Assembly: GCA_023433065.1 (NCBI GenBank)
Contig: JAEZET010000006.1
Coordinates: 62,001 to 126,000 of the forward strand
DNA: 64,000 bases
DNA from: Cyanobacteria bacterium OH_CBrB_359
GTDB lineage: Bacteria; Cyanobacteriota; Vampirovibrionia; Gastranaerophilales; Gastranaerophilaceae
Direction of reading: 5' to 3'
Shown here one piece after another: positions 24,765-33,478 of the stretch; within the stretch, counting starts at the first letter, position 1; every line of letters starts with the position of its first letter. The notes under the pieces are model-generated. The model did not search any database, was not told where the DNA came from, and saw only the letters and a list, made by a program, of their open reading frames with translations. The position numbers and the translations under genes are program-made.

Positions 24765-25174
24765 AAAACTGCCTCTTTAGCTGTTTCAACTATAGAGCCT
24801 AAAATTTCCTCACATTCACCGACAAGTCTTGTGCAATTGGCTTTTCTTTCCGGTGAAGCGAACTCTAAACCCACAGTCAAAGCTTTACAGCAGGTAACTT
24901 TATTCTTTGCCTTAAATTCGTCAATAAACTTTTTCGCAAGTTCTCTCGCTTTTTGTCCGTTAGAATCCTTTTCATCTTTGCCGTATAAGCATCCGATAAC
25001 TATTTGTGAACCTGCCACAGCTCCACACAAGCATCCTGATGACATCCCGCCCGAAAAAGAAGTTGCCACAGGTAAAAGTTCAGAAGGAACATATCCTTTA
25101 TCAATTGCAAATTTAATTATAGACTCCGAGCAAGAATACCCCTGTTTGTAATAATCTTTTGCCATAGCGCTCAT
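24761..25174 (-). CDS. C_GCAxxG_C_C family redox protein
   Basis: 137 aa with eight cysteines (15, 48, 50, 62, 95, 96, 114, 121) in the family pattern: SCSES near the N-terminus, GCLCGAVAGS in the middle and TCCKAL plus C-terminal CTRLVGEC. The family is believed to bind metal or do thiol redox chemistry; no reaction is established. I start at the ATG at 25174, which has GGGGA 6 nt upstream; the ATG at 25186 is an alternative adding four residues. Coupled to the Fe-ADH gene by an ATGA overlap, suggesting a shared redox task. Confidence 0.8.
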   Translation of the reverse strand: MSAMAKDYYKQGYSCSESIIKFAIDKGYVPSELLPVATSFSGGMSSGCLCGAVAGSQIVIGCLYGKDEKDSNGQKARELAKKFIDEFKAKNKVTCCKALTVGLEFASPERKANCTRLVGECEEILGSIVETAKEAVL

Positions 25175-25269
25175 AAATATCCCCATTCTTTAATTTAACT
25201 ACACATAGTATTATAGCAGCTTCCGGAAAAACAGAAACTTAAATTTCGTTTATTTATTTTAAACAATTT

Positions 25270-26553
25270 TTAAGGCTTGATTCTATCCATCAATCTTGGA
25301 AATGGTATGGTCTCTCTTACATGGTGAAGACCGCAAATCCAGCCTACGGTTCTTTCTATACCGAGTCCAAAACCCGCATGAGGCACTGAACCGTATTTGC
25401 GTAAATCAAGATACCAATCGAAAATTTCTGCAGAAAGCCCATGTTCTTCGATTTTAGCTTTTAATTTATCCAAATCATCTTCTCTCTCGCCACCGCCTAT
25501 AATTTCTCCATATCCTTCAGGTGCAATCATATCAACACAAGCCGCTTTATCACCGACCTGTTTCATATAAAATGCCTTAACAACCATAGGATAATGATGT
25601 ATCATAACCGGCTTATCAAATTCTTCAGAAATAAGAGTCTCTTCATCGCCGCCAAAATCTTCTCCCCATGGAGTATCATTGCCTTTTTTATGCAAAATCT
25701 CAATCGCTTCATCATAGCTGATTCTCGGGAACGGACGTTTAATATTCTCAAGCTTTGTAATATCTCGCTCTAAAACCTCCAAATCATCCCTGTTATGCTC
25801 AAGAACCTGCTGAACAATATATTCCACAAACTCTTCCGCCAAATCCATATCGTCATTTATATCAAAAAATGCAACCTCAGGCTCTACCATCCAAAATTCT
25901 GTCAAATGGCGCCTTGTTTTGGACTTTTCTGCCCTAAACGTAGGGCCGAAACAATATGCCTTACCTACAGCCATAGCAGCAGCTTCCATATATAACTGAC
26001 CGCTTTGTGTCAAATAAGCTTTTGTGTCAAAATAATCTGTCTCAAACAGATTTGTAGTGCCTTCACAGGCATTTGGCGTAAAAATAGGAGCATCTACAAG
26101 GGTAAATCCTTTGTTATCATAGAAATCCCTTACGGATTTGATTATTCTGTGTCTGATTCTCAATATCGCTTTTTGTCTTAAAGACCTTAGCCACAAGTGC
26201 CTGTGCTCCATCAAGAAATGCGTGCCATGTTCTTTCGGTGTTATAGGATAATCAACCGCCTCAGATATAATCTTAACCTCAACAGCATCAAGCTCATAAC
26301 CAATTTTTGAGCGGTCATGCTTTTTTACCGTTCCCTTGACTTCAACAGAAGATTCCTGTGTGATTTTATCCGCAAGCTCAAATACTTCATCAGAAACATT
26401 ACCCTTAAATACCACCGCCTGAATTTCTCCGGTTCCGTCTCTAAGCTGTAAAAAATGAAGCTTTCCGCTTGAACGTTTGTTATAAAGCCATGCCTTAAGC
26501 GTAACTTCCTGATTTTCGTAATTTTTAATATCAGCGATAAAAATTTTATTCAT
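25270..26553 (-). CDS. asnS: Asparaginyl-tRNA synthetase
   Basis: Class II synthetase for tRNA-Asn, 427 aa. N-terminal OB domain (KAWLYNKRSSGKLHFLQLRD, 20-39). Core with GPTFRAEKSKTRRHLTEFWM (motif 2) and GFGLGIERTVGWICG (motif 3). The IIGGGEREDDLDKL segment and RETIPFPR end distinguish it from AspS. GAGGG lies about 8 nt before the ATG. Presence of asnS suggests the cell does not depend only on the amidotransferase route for Asn-tRNA. Single gene. Confidence 0.95.
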   Translation of the reverse strand: MNKIFIADIKNYENQEVTLKAWLYNKRSSGKLHFLQLRDGTGEIQAVVFKGNVSDEVFELADKITQESSVEVKGTVKKHDRSKIGYELDAVEVKIISEAVDYPITPKEHGTHFLMEHRHLWLRSLRQKAILRIRHRIIKSVRDFYDNKGFTLVDAPIFTPNACEGTTNLFETDYFDTKAYLTQSGQLYMEAAAMAVGKAYCFGPTFRAEKSKTRRHLTEFWMVEPEVAFFDINDDMDLAEEFVEYIVQQVLEHNRDDLEVLERDITKLENIKRPFPRISYDEAIEILHKKGNDTPWGEDFGGDEETLISEEFDKPVMIHHYPMVVKAFYMKQVGDKAACVDMIAPEGYGEIIGGGEREDDLDKLKAKIEEHGLSAEIFDWYLDLRKYGSVPHAGFGLGIERTVGWICGLHHVRETIPFPRLMDRIKP

Positions 26554-26788
26554 TTATTTTCCCTCAAACACTTAAATCAACCACATTCTAAATAATATAT
26601 GCAATACAACATTTTGTAAATATATGTTGAAATTAGATATACTTTGGGTTGCAAGTTTTATTATTAATAAGTATACTAGATACACTTAATGTTTTTTTTG
26701 TAAAAAATTATTAATATCGCAATCATTTCAAGCAATTTATTATATTGACCACTATTATAAAAAAAAGAAATAATTAAATGAGATTTTT

Positions 26789-27841
26789 ATGCAAGTTCAA
26801 ACAATATCACCACAATCGCCGAAATCAAAAATAAATAATAACTTTAAAACTCTGCATAACCAAAGCTTCAAAGGCGGATTTGACAATACAGTAATAGCAG
26901 TTATGGATGCAATCGACAGGGGCGGTCTTTTCGCTTCTTTCACAATGCAAGATATGCTCGGCACAAATCTTCCACGACCTATTACAGGTCTTACAAGAAA
27001 TTCAAAAGAAGCCCATGGCAAAAAAAATAAAACATTTGCTCTTAAAGAAGCTATAAGAGAATTTACAACCGGTCCAAGTATGTTTGTCATACCCGGAACT
27101 ATTCTTTTTGGAACAAAACGCTTAATAGGTAAAGCAACCAATGTTCCTGCTAATTCGATACATAAACTTGGCAGTTTGTTTGAAAAAACTGCAAAACCCG
27201 CAAATCTTAAAAATCCTAAAACTATAAAAAAACAGTACTACGTTAATGCATTTAAAAACATGCTTACATCTTCCACAAATCAGTCTAAACAAGCCATTAA
27301 CCAAAAAGCAAATGAAATGGCTAATCAGTTGATTTCGTTGGAAACACTTAAACATAAACCTTTTATGCAAAAATTAAAAGGAACTAAAACCACACAATAC
27401 TTTGAAGATTCTATGGATAAATTAGTCGAAACATTTATGAACCTTAGAAAATCCTCTATCGATGATGTGGGACAAAATTTCTACACTGCAACAATAAAAG
27501 CTGCAGATGGAGAAATCACAATGCCTGTTTCGAATATGATTAAAAATATTATGGAATACGCTGATGATGCCGTCGGAAAAACAACAAAATTCTTTAAAAA
27601 TAATATACCAACAGACAGCAAGGCTATAAGTGACTTTATATCTTCTTTTAATAATAAAAGAATTTGTCAACGCTTTGGAATAAATATCCTAATGTCAGCA
27701 GCCGTAATCGGATTTTTGGCATGTATTCCTAAACTATATAATATAAGCAAAGATGACCCTGCTTTAAGAGGACTTGACGGTGCTCCTCCTGTTGCTTCAA
27801 AAGGTGTAAAAAACCAAAAGGAGGCAACTGAAAAATGTTAG
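26789..27841 (+). CDS. Unknown protein with N-terminal SFKG motif and C-terminal membrane helix
   Basis: 350 aa, no family recognised. The N-terminus MQVQTI then QSFKGG (25-30) carries the motif shared with three other proteins here. MLGTNLPRP (56-64) and a hydrophobic stretch at 97-108 (SMFVIPGTILFG) precede a helical, Lys-rich middle; a transmembrane helix spans 297-318 (ILMSAAVIGFLACIP), followed by a 30-residue tail. No signal peptide. Overlaps the next gene by 7 nt. Both share M-L-G-x-x-L-(x)-P-R and C-I-P-K elements, so they look like divergent paralogues. No clear Shine-Dalgarno; a TATTAT -10 lies about 30 nt upstream. Confidence 0.72.
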   Translation: MQVQTISPQSPKSKINNNFKTLHNQSFKGGFDNTVIAVMDAIDRGGLFASFTMQDMLGTNLPRPITGLTRNSKEAHGKKNKTFALKEAIREFTTGPSMFVIPGTILFGTKRLIGKATNVPANSIHKLGSLFEKTAKPANLKNPKTIKKQYYVNAFKNMLTSSTNQSKQAINQKANEMANQLISLETLKHKPFMQKLKGTKTTQYFEDSMDKLVETFMNLRKSSIDDVGQNFYTATIKAADGEITMPVSNMIKNIMEYADDAVGKTTKFFKNNIPTDSKAISDFISSFNNKRICQRFGINILMSAAVIGFLACIPKLYNISKDDPALRGLDGAPPVASKGVKNQKEATEKC

Positions 27842-28872
27842 TAAATCGAATCGGAATAACTCCTAAATATAATTACAAAAATAATCAACAGCAGCCTTCT
27901 TTCGGCTCTATGGCGACAATGAGCCATTCAATTATTAATGGCGGCAAGAAAGGCTTTGCTAAGGCTATTGAATTTTCAAGCTTTAATATGCCTTTTGCTA
28001 TACTTATTACTGCAATGTTAGGCGGAGTTCTTGTTCCAAGATTAATTCAAGCACAAAGTGAATACGATAAAGAAGAAATCCTAAGAAGAGATTTAATCTC
28101 GGAAGCTACCATTGTATTCGGCGCTAATGCTATTAATAATGCTTTTTCAAAAAACAATGAAAAAAAATCAGGATTTGTTTTGACAACAAAACCCGAAAAT
28201 TTTGAAAAAGAAACAGGATTAAAAAAGCTCATTAATTATCTTAAACCTAAAGACTGTAAAGGTGTTAGAATTCTATCAAGCGAAGAAATAGTATCAAAAT
28301 ACAGCCAGCTTGATAATTATAAAAAAGGACTTGCTGGATTTTGTGAATTTATTGATAGTAAAAAAGGTGATTTGAAAAAATTATTCAGCTTTGATGAAAA
28401 TACAAAAAAAGCTATTCAAAAACTTTGCCCCGGTAAATATGAAGAATTAACCAACGAAACAATTATTGATTCAATTAAAAAAGCAGGAAAAGAAAATGAG
28501 CATGTTAAAAATATTATAGAAGCATTCTCTGATACAAATAATATTTTCGTAAGAAAAGCAAAAGCAATGAACAGCAGATTCAACTTCCTTTCAATGATGC
28601 TTATAGTTCCTTTATTCCTAGGCATTTGCATTCCCAAAATGAATGAAAGTATAACAAAAAAGAAATATAAAGAAAGAGAAGCCGCAAAGTTAGCTCAACA
28701 AGGCTCTCAACCTCAGCCTGCAAGTGTTCAAGATGCTAATGCGACATCTACAGCTACTGTAGCTGCAAAAGACCAATCTTATCAACCTTATAAAAATCCA
28801 AACTTCATGTCTTTTCAGAAAAATTTAAAAGACGATAAAAGCGAAGTTTTTAAAAAAATTGAAAATAATTAA
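27835..28872 (+). CDS. Unknown protein with N-terminal SFG motif and two membrane helices
   Basis: 345 aa, no family recognised. MLVNRI and PSFGS (21-25) form the shared N-terminal signature. Hydrophobic segments lie at 53-71 (FAILITAMLGGVLVPRL) and 250-268 (SMMLIVPLFLGICIP). Between them is a charged helical region; the tail (280-345) is Gln/Ala/Lys-rich and likely disordered. AAGGAGG lies 10 nt before the ATG, inside the previous gene, so translation is efficient and coupled. Resembles its neighbour in layout and in the MLG..L.PR and CIPK elements. Function unknown; a membrane complex of the two products is an inference. Confidence 0.74.
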   Translation: MLVNRIGITPKYNYKNNQQQPSFGSMATMSHSIINGGKKGFAKAIEFSSFNMPFAILITAMLGGVLVPRLIQAQSEYDKEEILRRDLISEATIVFGANAINNAFSKNNEKKSGFVLTTKPENFEKETGLKKLINYLKPKDCKGVRILSSEEIVSKYSQLDNYKKGLAGFCEFIDSKKGDLKKLFSFDENTKKAIQKLCPGKYEELTNETIIDSIKKAGKENEHVKNIIEAFSDTNNIFVRKAKAMNSRFNFLSMMLIVPLFLGICIPKMNESITKKKYKEREAAKLAQQGSQPQPASVQDANATSTATVAAKDQSYQPYKNPNFMSFQKNLKDDKSEVFKKIENN

Positions 28873-28960
28873 TACTAAAAATAATTAAGTTAATACTGCA
28901 TGTTTCTTTTATATGCTAATATTAACTTATGGTTTTACGAGGAATTCAGGAGGTAGAAAA

Positions 28961-29881
28961 TTGACACAAGAATATGTTTTTATGGATGGAGAATACATTA
29001 AAGCTGAAGAAGCTACAATCCCTGTCAGAAATCATGCTTTTTTATACGGCACTTCTGTGTTTGAAGGTATAAGAGCTTACTATAACAAAGAAGAAGACCA
29101 AATGTACGCATTCAGAATGAAAGAACATTTTGAAAGGATTTTAAGAAGCGCAAAAATTATGCACATGCATTGTAAATATTCTGTTGAAGAAATGTTATCA
29201 ATTGCAAAAGAACTTTTGAAAAAAAACGGCTACAAAACTGATGCCTACTTAAGACCACAAATTTATAAAAGTGCTATGAAAATCGGACCCGGTTTACTGG
29301 ACAATCCTGATTCATTTTTGATATTTACAATACCTCTGGGCGATTACATAGATACCTCAAAAGGATTAAATGTCTGTGTATCAAACTGGAGAAGGTCAGA
29401 TGACAACGCAATCCCACCAAGAGCAAAGATTACAGGATGTTATGCAAATACAGCTCTAATCGTAACCGATGCAAAACTATCAGGATTTGATGATGCAATT
29501 GTACTTTCGCCTGACGGGCATGTTACAGAAGGCTCTGCGATGAACCTTTTCCTTGTCCAAAATGGAAAGCTTGTGACATCAAAAACTACAGACAATATCC
29601 TTGTCGGGGTGACAAGAAATACCATAATGGAAATAGCTAAAAATGAACTTGGCATAGAAACCATTGAAAGAGAAATAGACAGAACAGAATTATATATATC
29701 TGATGAAGCATTTTACTGCGGTACAGGTGCTCAAGTAAGCCCTATAGTAAAAATTGACCACAGAGAACTCGGCGACGGAAAAATAGGTGAAATTTCAACA
29801 AAACTTCAAAAACTTTATTTTGATGTCGTCAAAGGTAAAGTTGAAAAATATAAAAAATGGTGCACACCAATATATGATTGA
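28961..29881 (+). CDS. ilvE: Branched-chain amino-acid aminotransferase
   Basis: PLP enzyme that makes or degrades leucine, isoleucine and valine. Lys156 in PPRAKITGCYAN binds PLP; VRNHAFLYGTSVFEGIRAY (22-40) and the EGSAMNLFLV block are the fold class IV signatures. I start at the TTG at 28961 because AGGAGGT lies 6 nt upstream and the protein then begins TQEYVFMDGEYI, as in homologues; the upstream ATG at 28913 has no ribosome site. 306 aa. The 3' end overlaps the MlaE gene by 8 nt. Confidence 0.93.
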   Translation: MTQEYVFMDGEYIKAEEATIPVRNHAFLYGTSVFEGIRAYYNKEEDQMYAFRMKEHFERILRSAKIMHMHCKYSVEEMLSIAKELLKKNGYKTDAYLRPQIYKSAMKIGPGLLDNPDSFLIFTIPLGDYIDTSKGLNVCVSNWRRSDDNAIPPRAKITGCYANTALIVTDAKLSGFDDAIVLSPDGHVTEGSAMNLFLVQNGKLVTSKTTDNILVGVTRNTIMEIAKNELGIETIEREIDRTELYISDEAFYCGTGAQVSPIVKIDHRELGDGKIGEISTKLQKLYFDVVKGKVEKYKKWCTPIYD

Positions 29882-30617
29882 TTTTCTAGGACTTTGCGTT
29901 CAAAATCTTATTACTACTTTAAAATACATTTTTGACAGAAACACAAAATTTAGTGCTGTCATAAGTAAAGCTGCAATGATTAGCTACGATTCTTTGCCTA
30001 TTGCGCTTACCATAGTGTTTATTGCGGCTGTTGTAATTTCGCTGCAGGTATCAAAACAATTTTTACTAAGCGGGGCTGAAAGCTATGTCGGGGGATTTCT
30101 TGCTGTAGCGCTCATAAGGGAAATAGCGCCGGGATTTGCAGCCCTTGCAATAAGCGCAAGAGCAGGTACAGCAATAAGCGCTGAAATAGCAAATATGAAA
30201 GTTACATCACAGGTTGATGCAATTAAAACACTTAAAGTTGACCCCATCGGTTATTACTTTGCACCAAGAGTCATATCTGCCGCTATTACTGTTCCTATGG
30301 TAATTATTCTTGCAGAATTATTTGGCATAATAGGTGGTATGATTGTCTCTTATGCTTCGATAGGCTTGCATCCAAACAGATATATGAACTCGGTATGGCT
30401 CTGGATAAACACAAAAGACATTTATGTAAGTCTTTTAAAAGGTTGCATATTCGGCATTTTGATAACTGTAGTATGTGCCACCCAAGGATATACAACAGAA
30501 GGCGGGGCAAAAAACGTAGGGATTTCCACAACCGAAGCCGCAATTAAATCAACTGTTTACCTTCTTATTGCAGATTTGATAATTGCTATATTGTTTTATC
30601 ACAATTCATCGTATTAA
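29874..30617 (+). CDS. mlaE: MlaE/YrbE-family ABC lipid-transport permease
   Basis: 247 aa inner-membrane protein with five or so helices. The signature LIREIAPGFAALAISARAG followed by SAEIANMKVTSQVDAIKTL and VDPIGYYFAPRV is diagnostic of MlaE, the permease that moves phospholipids between the inner and outer membranes of diderms. The start I prefer is the ATG at 29874, overlapping ilvE by 8 nt; an in-frame ATG at 29787 lies deep inside ilvE. The ATPase (MlaF) and MCE protein (MlaD) are absent, so partners must lie elsewhere. Its stop overlaps that of convergent pilT. Confidence 0.9.
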   Translation: MIDFLGLCVQNLITTLKYIFDRNTKFSAVISKAAMISYDSLPIALTIVFIAAVVISLQVSKQFLLSGAESYVGGFLAVALIREIAPGFAALAISARAGTAISAEIANMKVTSQVDAIKTLKVDPIGYYFAPRVISAAITVPMVIILAELFGIIGGMIVSYASIGLHPNRYMNSVWLWINTKDIYVSLLKGCIFGILITVVCATQGYTTEGGAKNVGISTTEAAIKSTVYLLIADLIIAILFYHNSSY

Positions 30618-31682
30618 ATTTGCTAATCGTTTAAATTCTTCAGGTCTTTGGGATTTAGATAAAGCGTCTTCTAAAGTAATTTTATTTCCTAAATACAACT
30701 CTTTTAAAGCTGCTTCGAGACTTTGCATCCCAACAGCACCGCCTGTCTGAATAGCAGAATATATTTGAGCTGTCTTTCCTTCTCTTATTAAGTTTGCAAT
30801 AGCTGTATTTACAATCATTATCTCTTGTGCCATCACACGACCTTTTTTTGTCTGACCATCGTCATCAAGTTTCGGCAATAATGTTTGAGAAAATACTCCG
30901 ATTAAGCTGCTTGAGAGCTGTATACGAATCTGCTGCTGCTGGTTTTCAGGGAAAACATCAATAATACGGTCAATTGTTTGACTTGCTGATGAAGTATGAA
31001 GAGTTCCCATAACCAAGTGGCCTGTTTCTGCTGCTGTAAGAGCTAAAGATATAGTTTCTAAATCCCTCATCTCACCCACAAGTATAATATCAGGATCTTC
31101 TCTTAAAGCAGATCTTAGTGCGTTTGCAAAAGACCTTGTATCCTGGCCCAATTCTCTTTGATGCACGACACTTTTCTTAGAATAATGGACATACTCTATT
31201 GGATCTTCAATTATAAGTATATGCTCTGCACGATTTTCATTAATATAATCAATCATAGAAGCCAACGTAGTTGATTTACCGCTTCCGGTAGGACCTGTAA
31301 CAAGTATTAGACCTCTTGGCTTTTCTGTAATGTCTTTTACCACAGAAGCTAAACCCAAACTTGAAAAATCAGGTATTTTACTGTTAATTGCTCTGAACGC
31401 AGCAGCATAACTGCCTTTATCCTTATAGACATTCACCCTGAATCTGCCAAGACCATGGATACCATAACTTAAATCAAGTTCCCAGACTTGTTCTAAGGTT
31501 CTTCTTTGTTCATTACTTAACATCGGAAAAATTAGAGCTTCAACATCATCTGCGGTCAAGGTCGGGTGCTCAGTTCTTATCAAATTACCATCAACTCTTA
31601 TAATAGGAGGTAACTCACTTGATATATGCAAATCACTTGCGCCAACATTTACCGTAAGCTCCAACAATTCTTCTATTAACAT
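30606..31682 (-). CDS. pilT: Type IV pilus retraction ATPase PilT
   Basis: Hexameric ATPase that retracts type IV pili. N-terminal PAS-like domain with GASDLHI (14-20); Walker A GPTGSGKS (130-137); Asp box, Walker B (DPDIILVGEMRD) and His box (GTLHTSSA) all present. The C-terminal AIANLIREGKT matches the retraction-specific AIRNLIRE element, separating it from PilB/GspE. 358 aa, standard. TGGAG lies 6 nt before the ATG. Ends 12 nt inside the convergent mlaE. Confidence 0.94.
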   Translation of the reverse strand: MLIEELLELTVNVGASDLHISSELPPIIRVDGNLIRTEHPTLTADDVEALIFPMLSNEQRRTLEQVWELDLSYGIHGLGRFRVNVYKDKGSYAAAFRAINSKIPDFSSLGLASVVKDITEKPRGLILVTGPTGSGKSTTLASMIDYINENRAEHILIIEDPIEYVHYSKKSVVHQRELGQDTRSFANALRSALREDPDIILVGEMRDLETISLALTAAETGHLVMGTLHTSSASQTIDRIIDVFPENQQQQIRIQLSSSLIGVFSQTLLPKLDDDGQTKKGRVMAQEIMIVNTAIANLIREGKTAQIYSAIQTGGAVGMQSLEAALKELYLGNKITLEDALSKSQRPEEFKRLANLIR

Positions 31683-31702
31683 ATTAGCTCCACTATTTTG
31701 TA

Positions 31703-33118
31703 TTATTTATGAACATAATAGCTTTTTTGCGCTTTTTGTTCAAGTTTTTTCGCAGCCTTTGCTTTTGCCTTGTTCCAAAAATAATACACAGGAAATCCTG
31801 CAAGAGTGATTAATAAACCTGGCAAAGTGAATTTCGGCTTATCGAATGTTAAAGAAATTATAATATAAACGCTTGATAGTATAAATGCAATCGGGAAGAA
31901 ATTATTTACTCTCAATATTTTAGGTTCATCGGGGAATTTTTTCCTGTAAACAAATATTCCGCAAGTCGTGATAGCATAAAAAATCATATTTATATAAATT
32001 ACAAAGTCCAAAAGCCTGTTGTAATTACCTACAAATAAAATCAGGCAGCATATCCATAAACATTGCATCCATAGTGAATTTACCGGCACCTTTGTTCTTC
32101 TGTTTATAGCGGCAAGACTTCTAAAAAATAATCTATCTTTAGCCATCTTATAATATACTCTTGAGCCTGTTAAAATCATCCCATTAGCACAGCCAAATGC
32201 TGAAATCATAATTATTAAAGCAATTATATCTTTGCCTATTTTACCAAATATTGCACCCATAACGGCCGATGCAACAATGTCTTCATGAGCGTGTTTAATC
32301 GCATCAAGAGGAATTGTATAAACATAAACAGCATTTATAAGTAAGTAAAGGATTAAAACCAGCCCAACACCATAGACCATTGCTCTTGGAATATTTTTCT
32401 CAGGTTGTTTAATTTCACCTGCAATAAAAGTCAAATTATTCCAGGTTATAGCAGCAAACAATGCACCTACTGTAGCAGAAGCAATAACGTGAATATCTGA
32501 GAAATGTATAACGTTTGATCCTGCAGGAAAATTCAAGTGAATTGCATCCCAATTCATACCGAAAAATATTCCACATACTATAATTGCAACCATAGATAAA
32601 ATTTTGGTTGCCGTAAGAATATTCTGCGTTATGACTCCACTTTCAACTCCCCTTGCGTTAATGTATGTAAGTATTACGCAAGCGAATAATGCAACAACCT
32701 GCACTGTGGAAAGGTGAAAAATACCAAGCTGAAATAAATAATTTGTAGAACTTATGTAAGGAACAAGAATACCTAAGAATTTAGCAAATGCCAGACAAAT
32801 CGCAGCAATTGAACCTGTCTGAATTACCAAAAACAAAGTCCATCCATATGAAAATGCCGTCAAATCATTATATATCTTTTTAAGATACATGTATTGACCG
32901 CCTTCATCAGTGATATTAGCAGCAAGCTCACCATAGGCCAAAGCACCCATTAAAGAGACAAACCCTGCGACTATCCACACCACGAGCAATAAAAATGCTG
33001 AATTAACAAGTCTTGCGGTTTCTGCCGATACTATAAAAATACCACAACCTATCATTGACCCTGCAACTATTGAAATTGAATCAGGCAGTGTCAGTGTTCT
33101 TTTTAAATCATTGCTCAT
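31703..33118 (-). CDS. APC-family amino-acid permease
   Basis: 471 aa with about 12 membrane helices. SISIVAGSMIGCGIFIVSA (14-32) is the unwound substrate-binding helix 1 (GSMIGCGIF) of APC/LAT-type transporters, and FIAGEIKQPEKNIPRAM is the conserved loop of the superfamily. Basic C-terminus (KAKAAKKLEQKAQ). Substrate cannot be read; resembles serine/threonine or LAT-type exchangers. AGGA lies about 9 nt upstream of the ATG. Lies 20 nt upstream of pilT on the same strand and may share its transcript. Confidence 0.87.
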   Translation of the reverse strand: MSNDLKRTLTLPDSISIVAGSMIGCGIFIVSAETARLVNSAFLLLVVWIVAGFVSLMGALAYGELAANITDEGGQYMYLKKIYNDLTAFSYGWTLFLVIQTGSIAAICLAFAKFLGILVPYISSTNYLFQLGIFHLSTVQVVALFACVILTYINARGVESGVITQNILTATKILSMVAIIVCGIFFGMNWDAIHLNFPAGSNVIHFSDIHVIASATVGALFAAITWNNLTFIAGEIKQPEKNIPRAMVYGVGLVLILYLLINAVYVYTIPLDAIKHAHEDIVASAVMGAIFGKIGKDIIALIIMISAFGCANGMILTGSRVYYKMAKDRLFFRSLAAINRRTKVPVNSLWMQCLWICCLILFVGNYNRLLDFVIYINMIFYAITTCGIFVYRKKFPDEPKILRVNNFFPIAFILSSVYIIISLTFDKPKFTLPGLLITLAGFPVYYFWNKAKAKAAKKLEQKAQKSYYVHK

Positions 33119-33268
33119 AGTCCCATTCCTGCTTGTTTAAATCTTTATTGAGATTTAGCATAATCTTTCTTAATACCTAGCTCTCTATAAAATTGTATTT
33201 ATAAATGCTTCATATTGCCAGTGTTCTATAAAATTTTTAGACAATACTTAATCCCTTTGACTCGAAAA

Positions 33269-33356
33269 AGGAGGAGGTGGGATTCGAACCCACGGTACGC
33301 TCGTCACGTACGACGGTTTTCAAGACCGCTCCGATAAACCGCTCTGGCACTCCTCC
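33269..33356 (-). tRNA. tRNA-Ser(UGA)
   Basis: Class II tRNA. The acceptor stem GGAGGAG/CTCCTCC is perfect (7 bp), the anticodon loop CTTGAAA gives anticodon UGA (33322-33320), the variable arm is long (GTACG...CGTAC) and the T arm is GTGGG-TTCGAAT-CCCAC. CCA is not encoded. The predicted discriminator base is U, followed by more Us; most bacterial serine tRNAs have G there. Confidence 0.95.
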
Positions 33357-33461
33357 ATAGGAGTATATCTATATTAATAAAAACCCGATTAATTGTAAAG
33401 AGTATACTTAATTTTTATTACATTTTAAATGCCAACTTTAGTTAATTTAAACGGCATATTC

Positions 33462-33478
33462 TGGTATAATAACTTTTA
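33462..33478 (+). promoter_or_regulatory. Extended -10 promoter giving a leaderless menG transcript
   Basis: TGG-TATAAT (33462-33470) is a perfect extended -10, followed by 7 nt and the ATG at 33478. The expected start of transcription is at the start codon, and no ribosome site exists. TTAATT (33442-33447) sits at -35 spacing. Confidence 0.6.
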
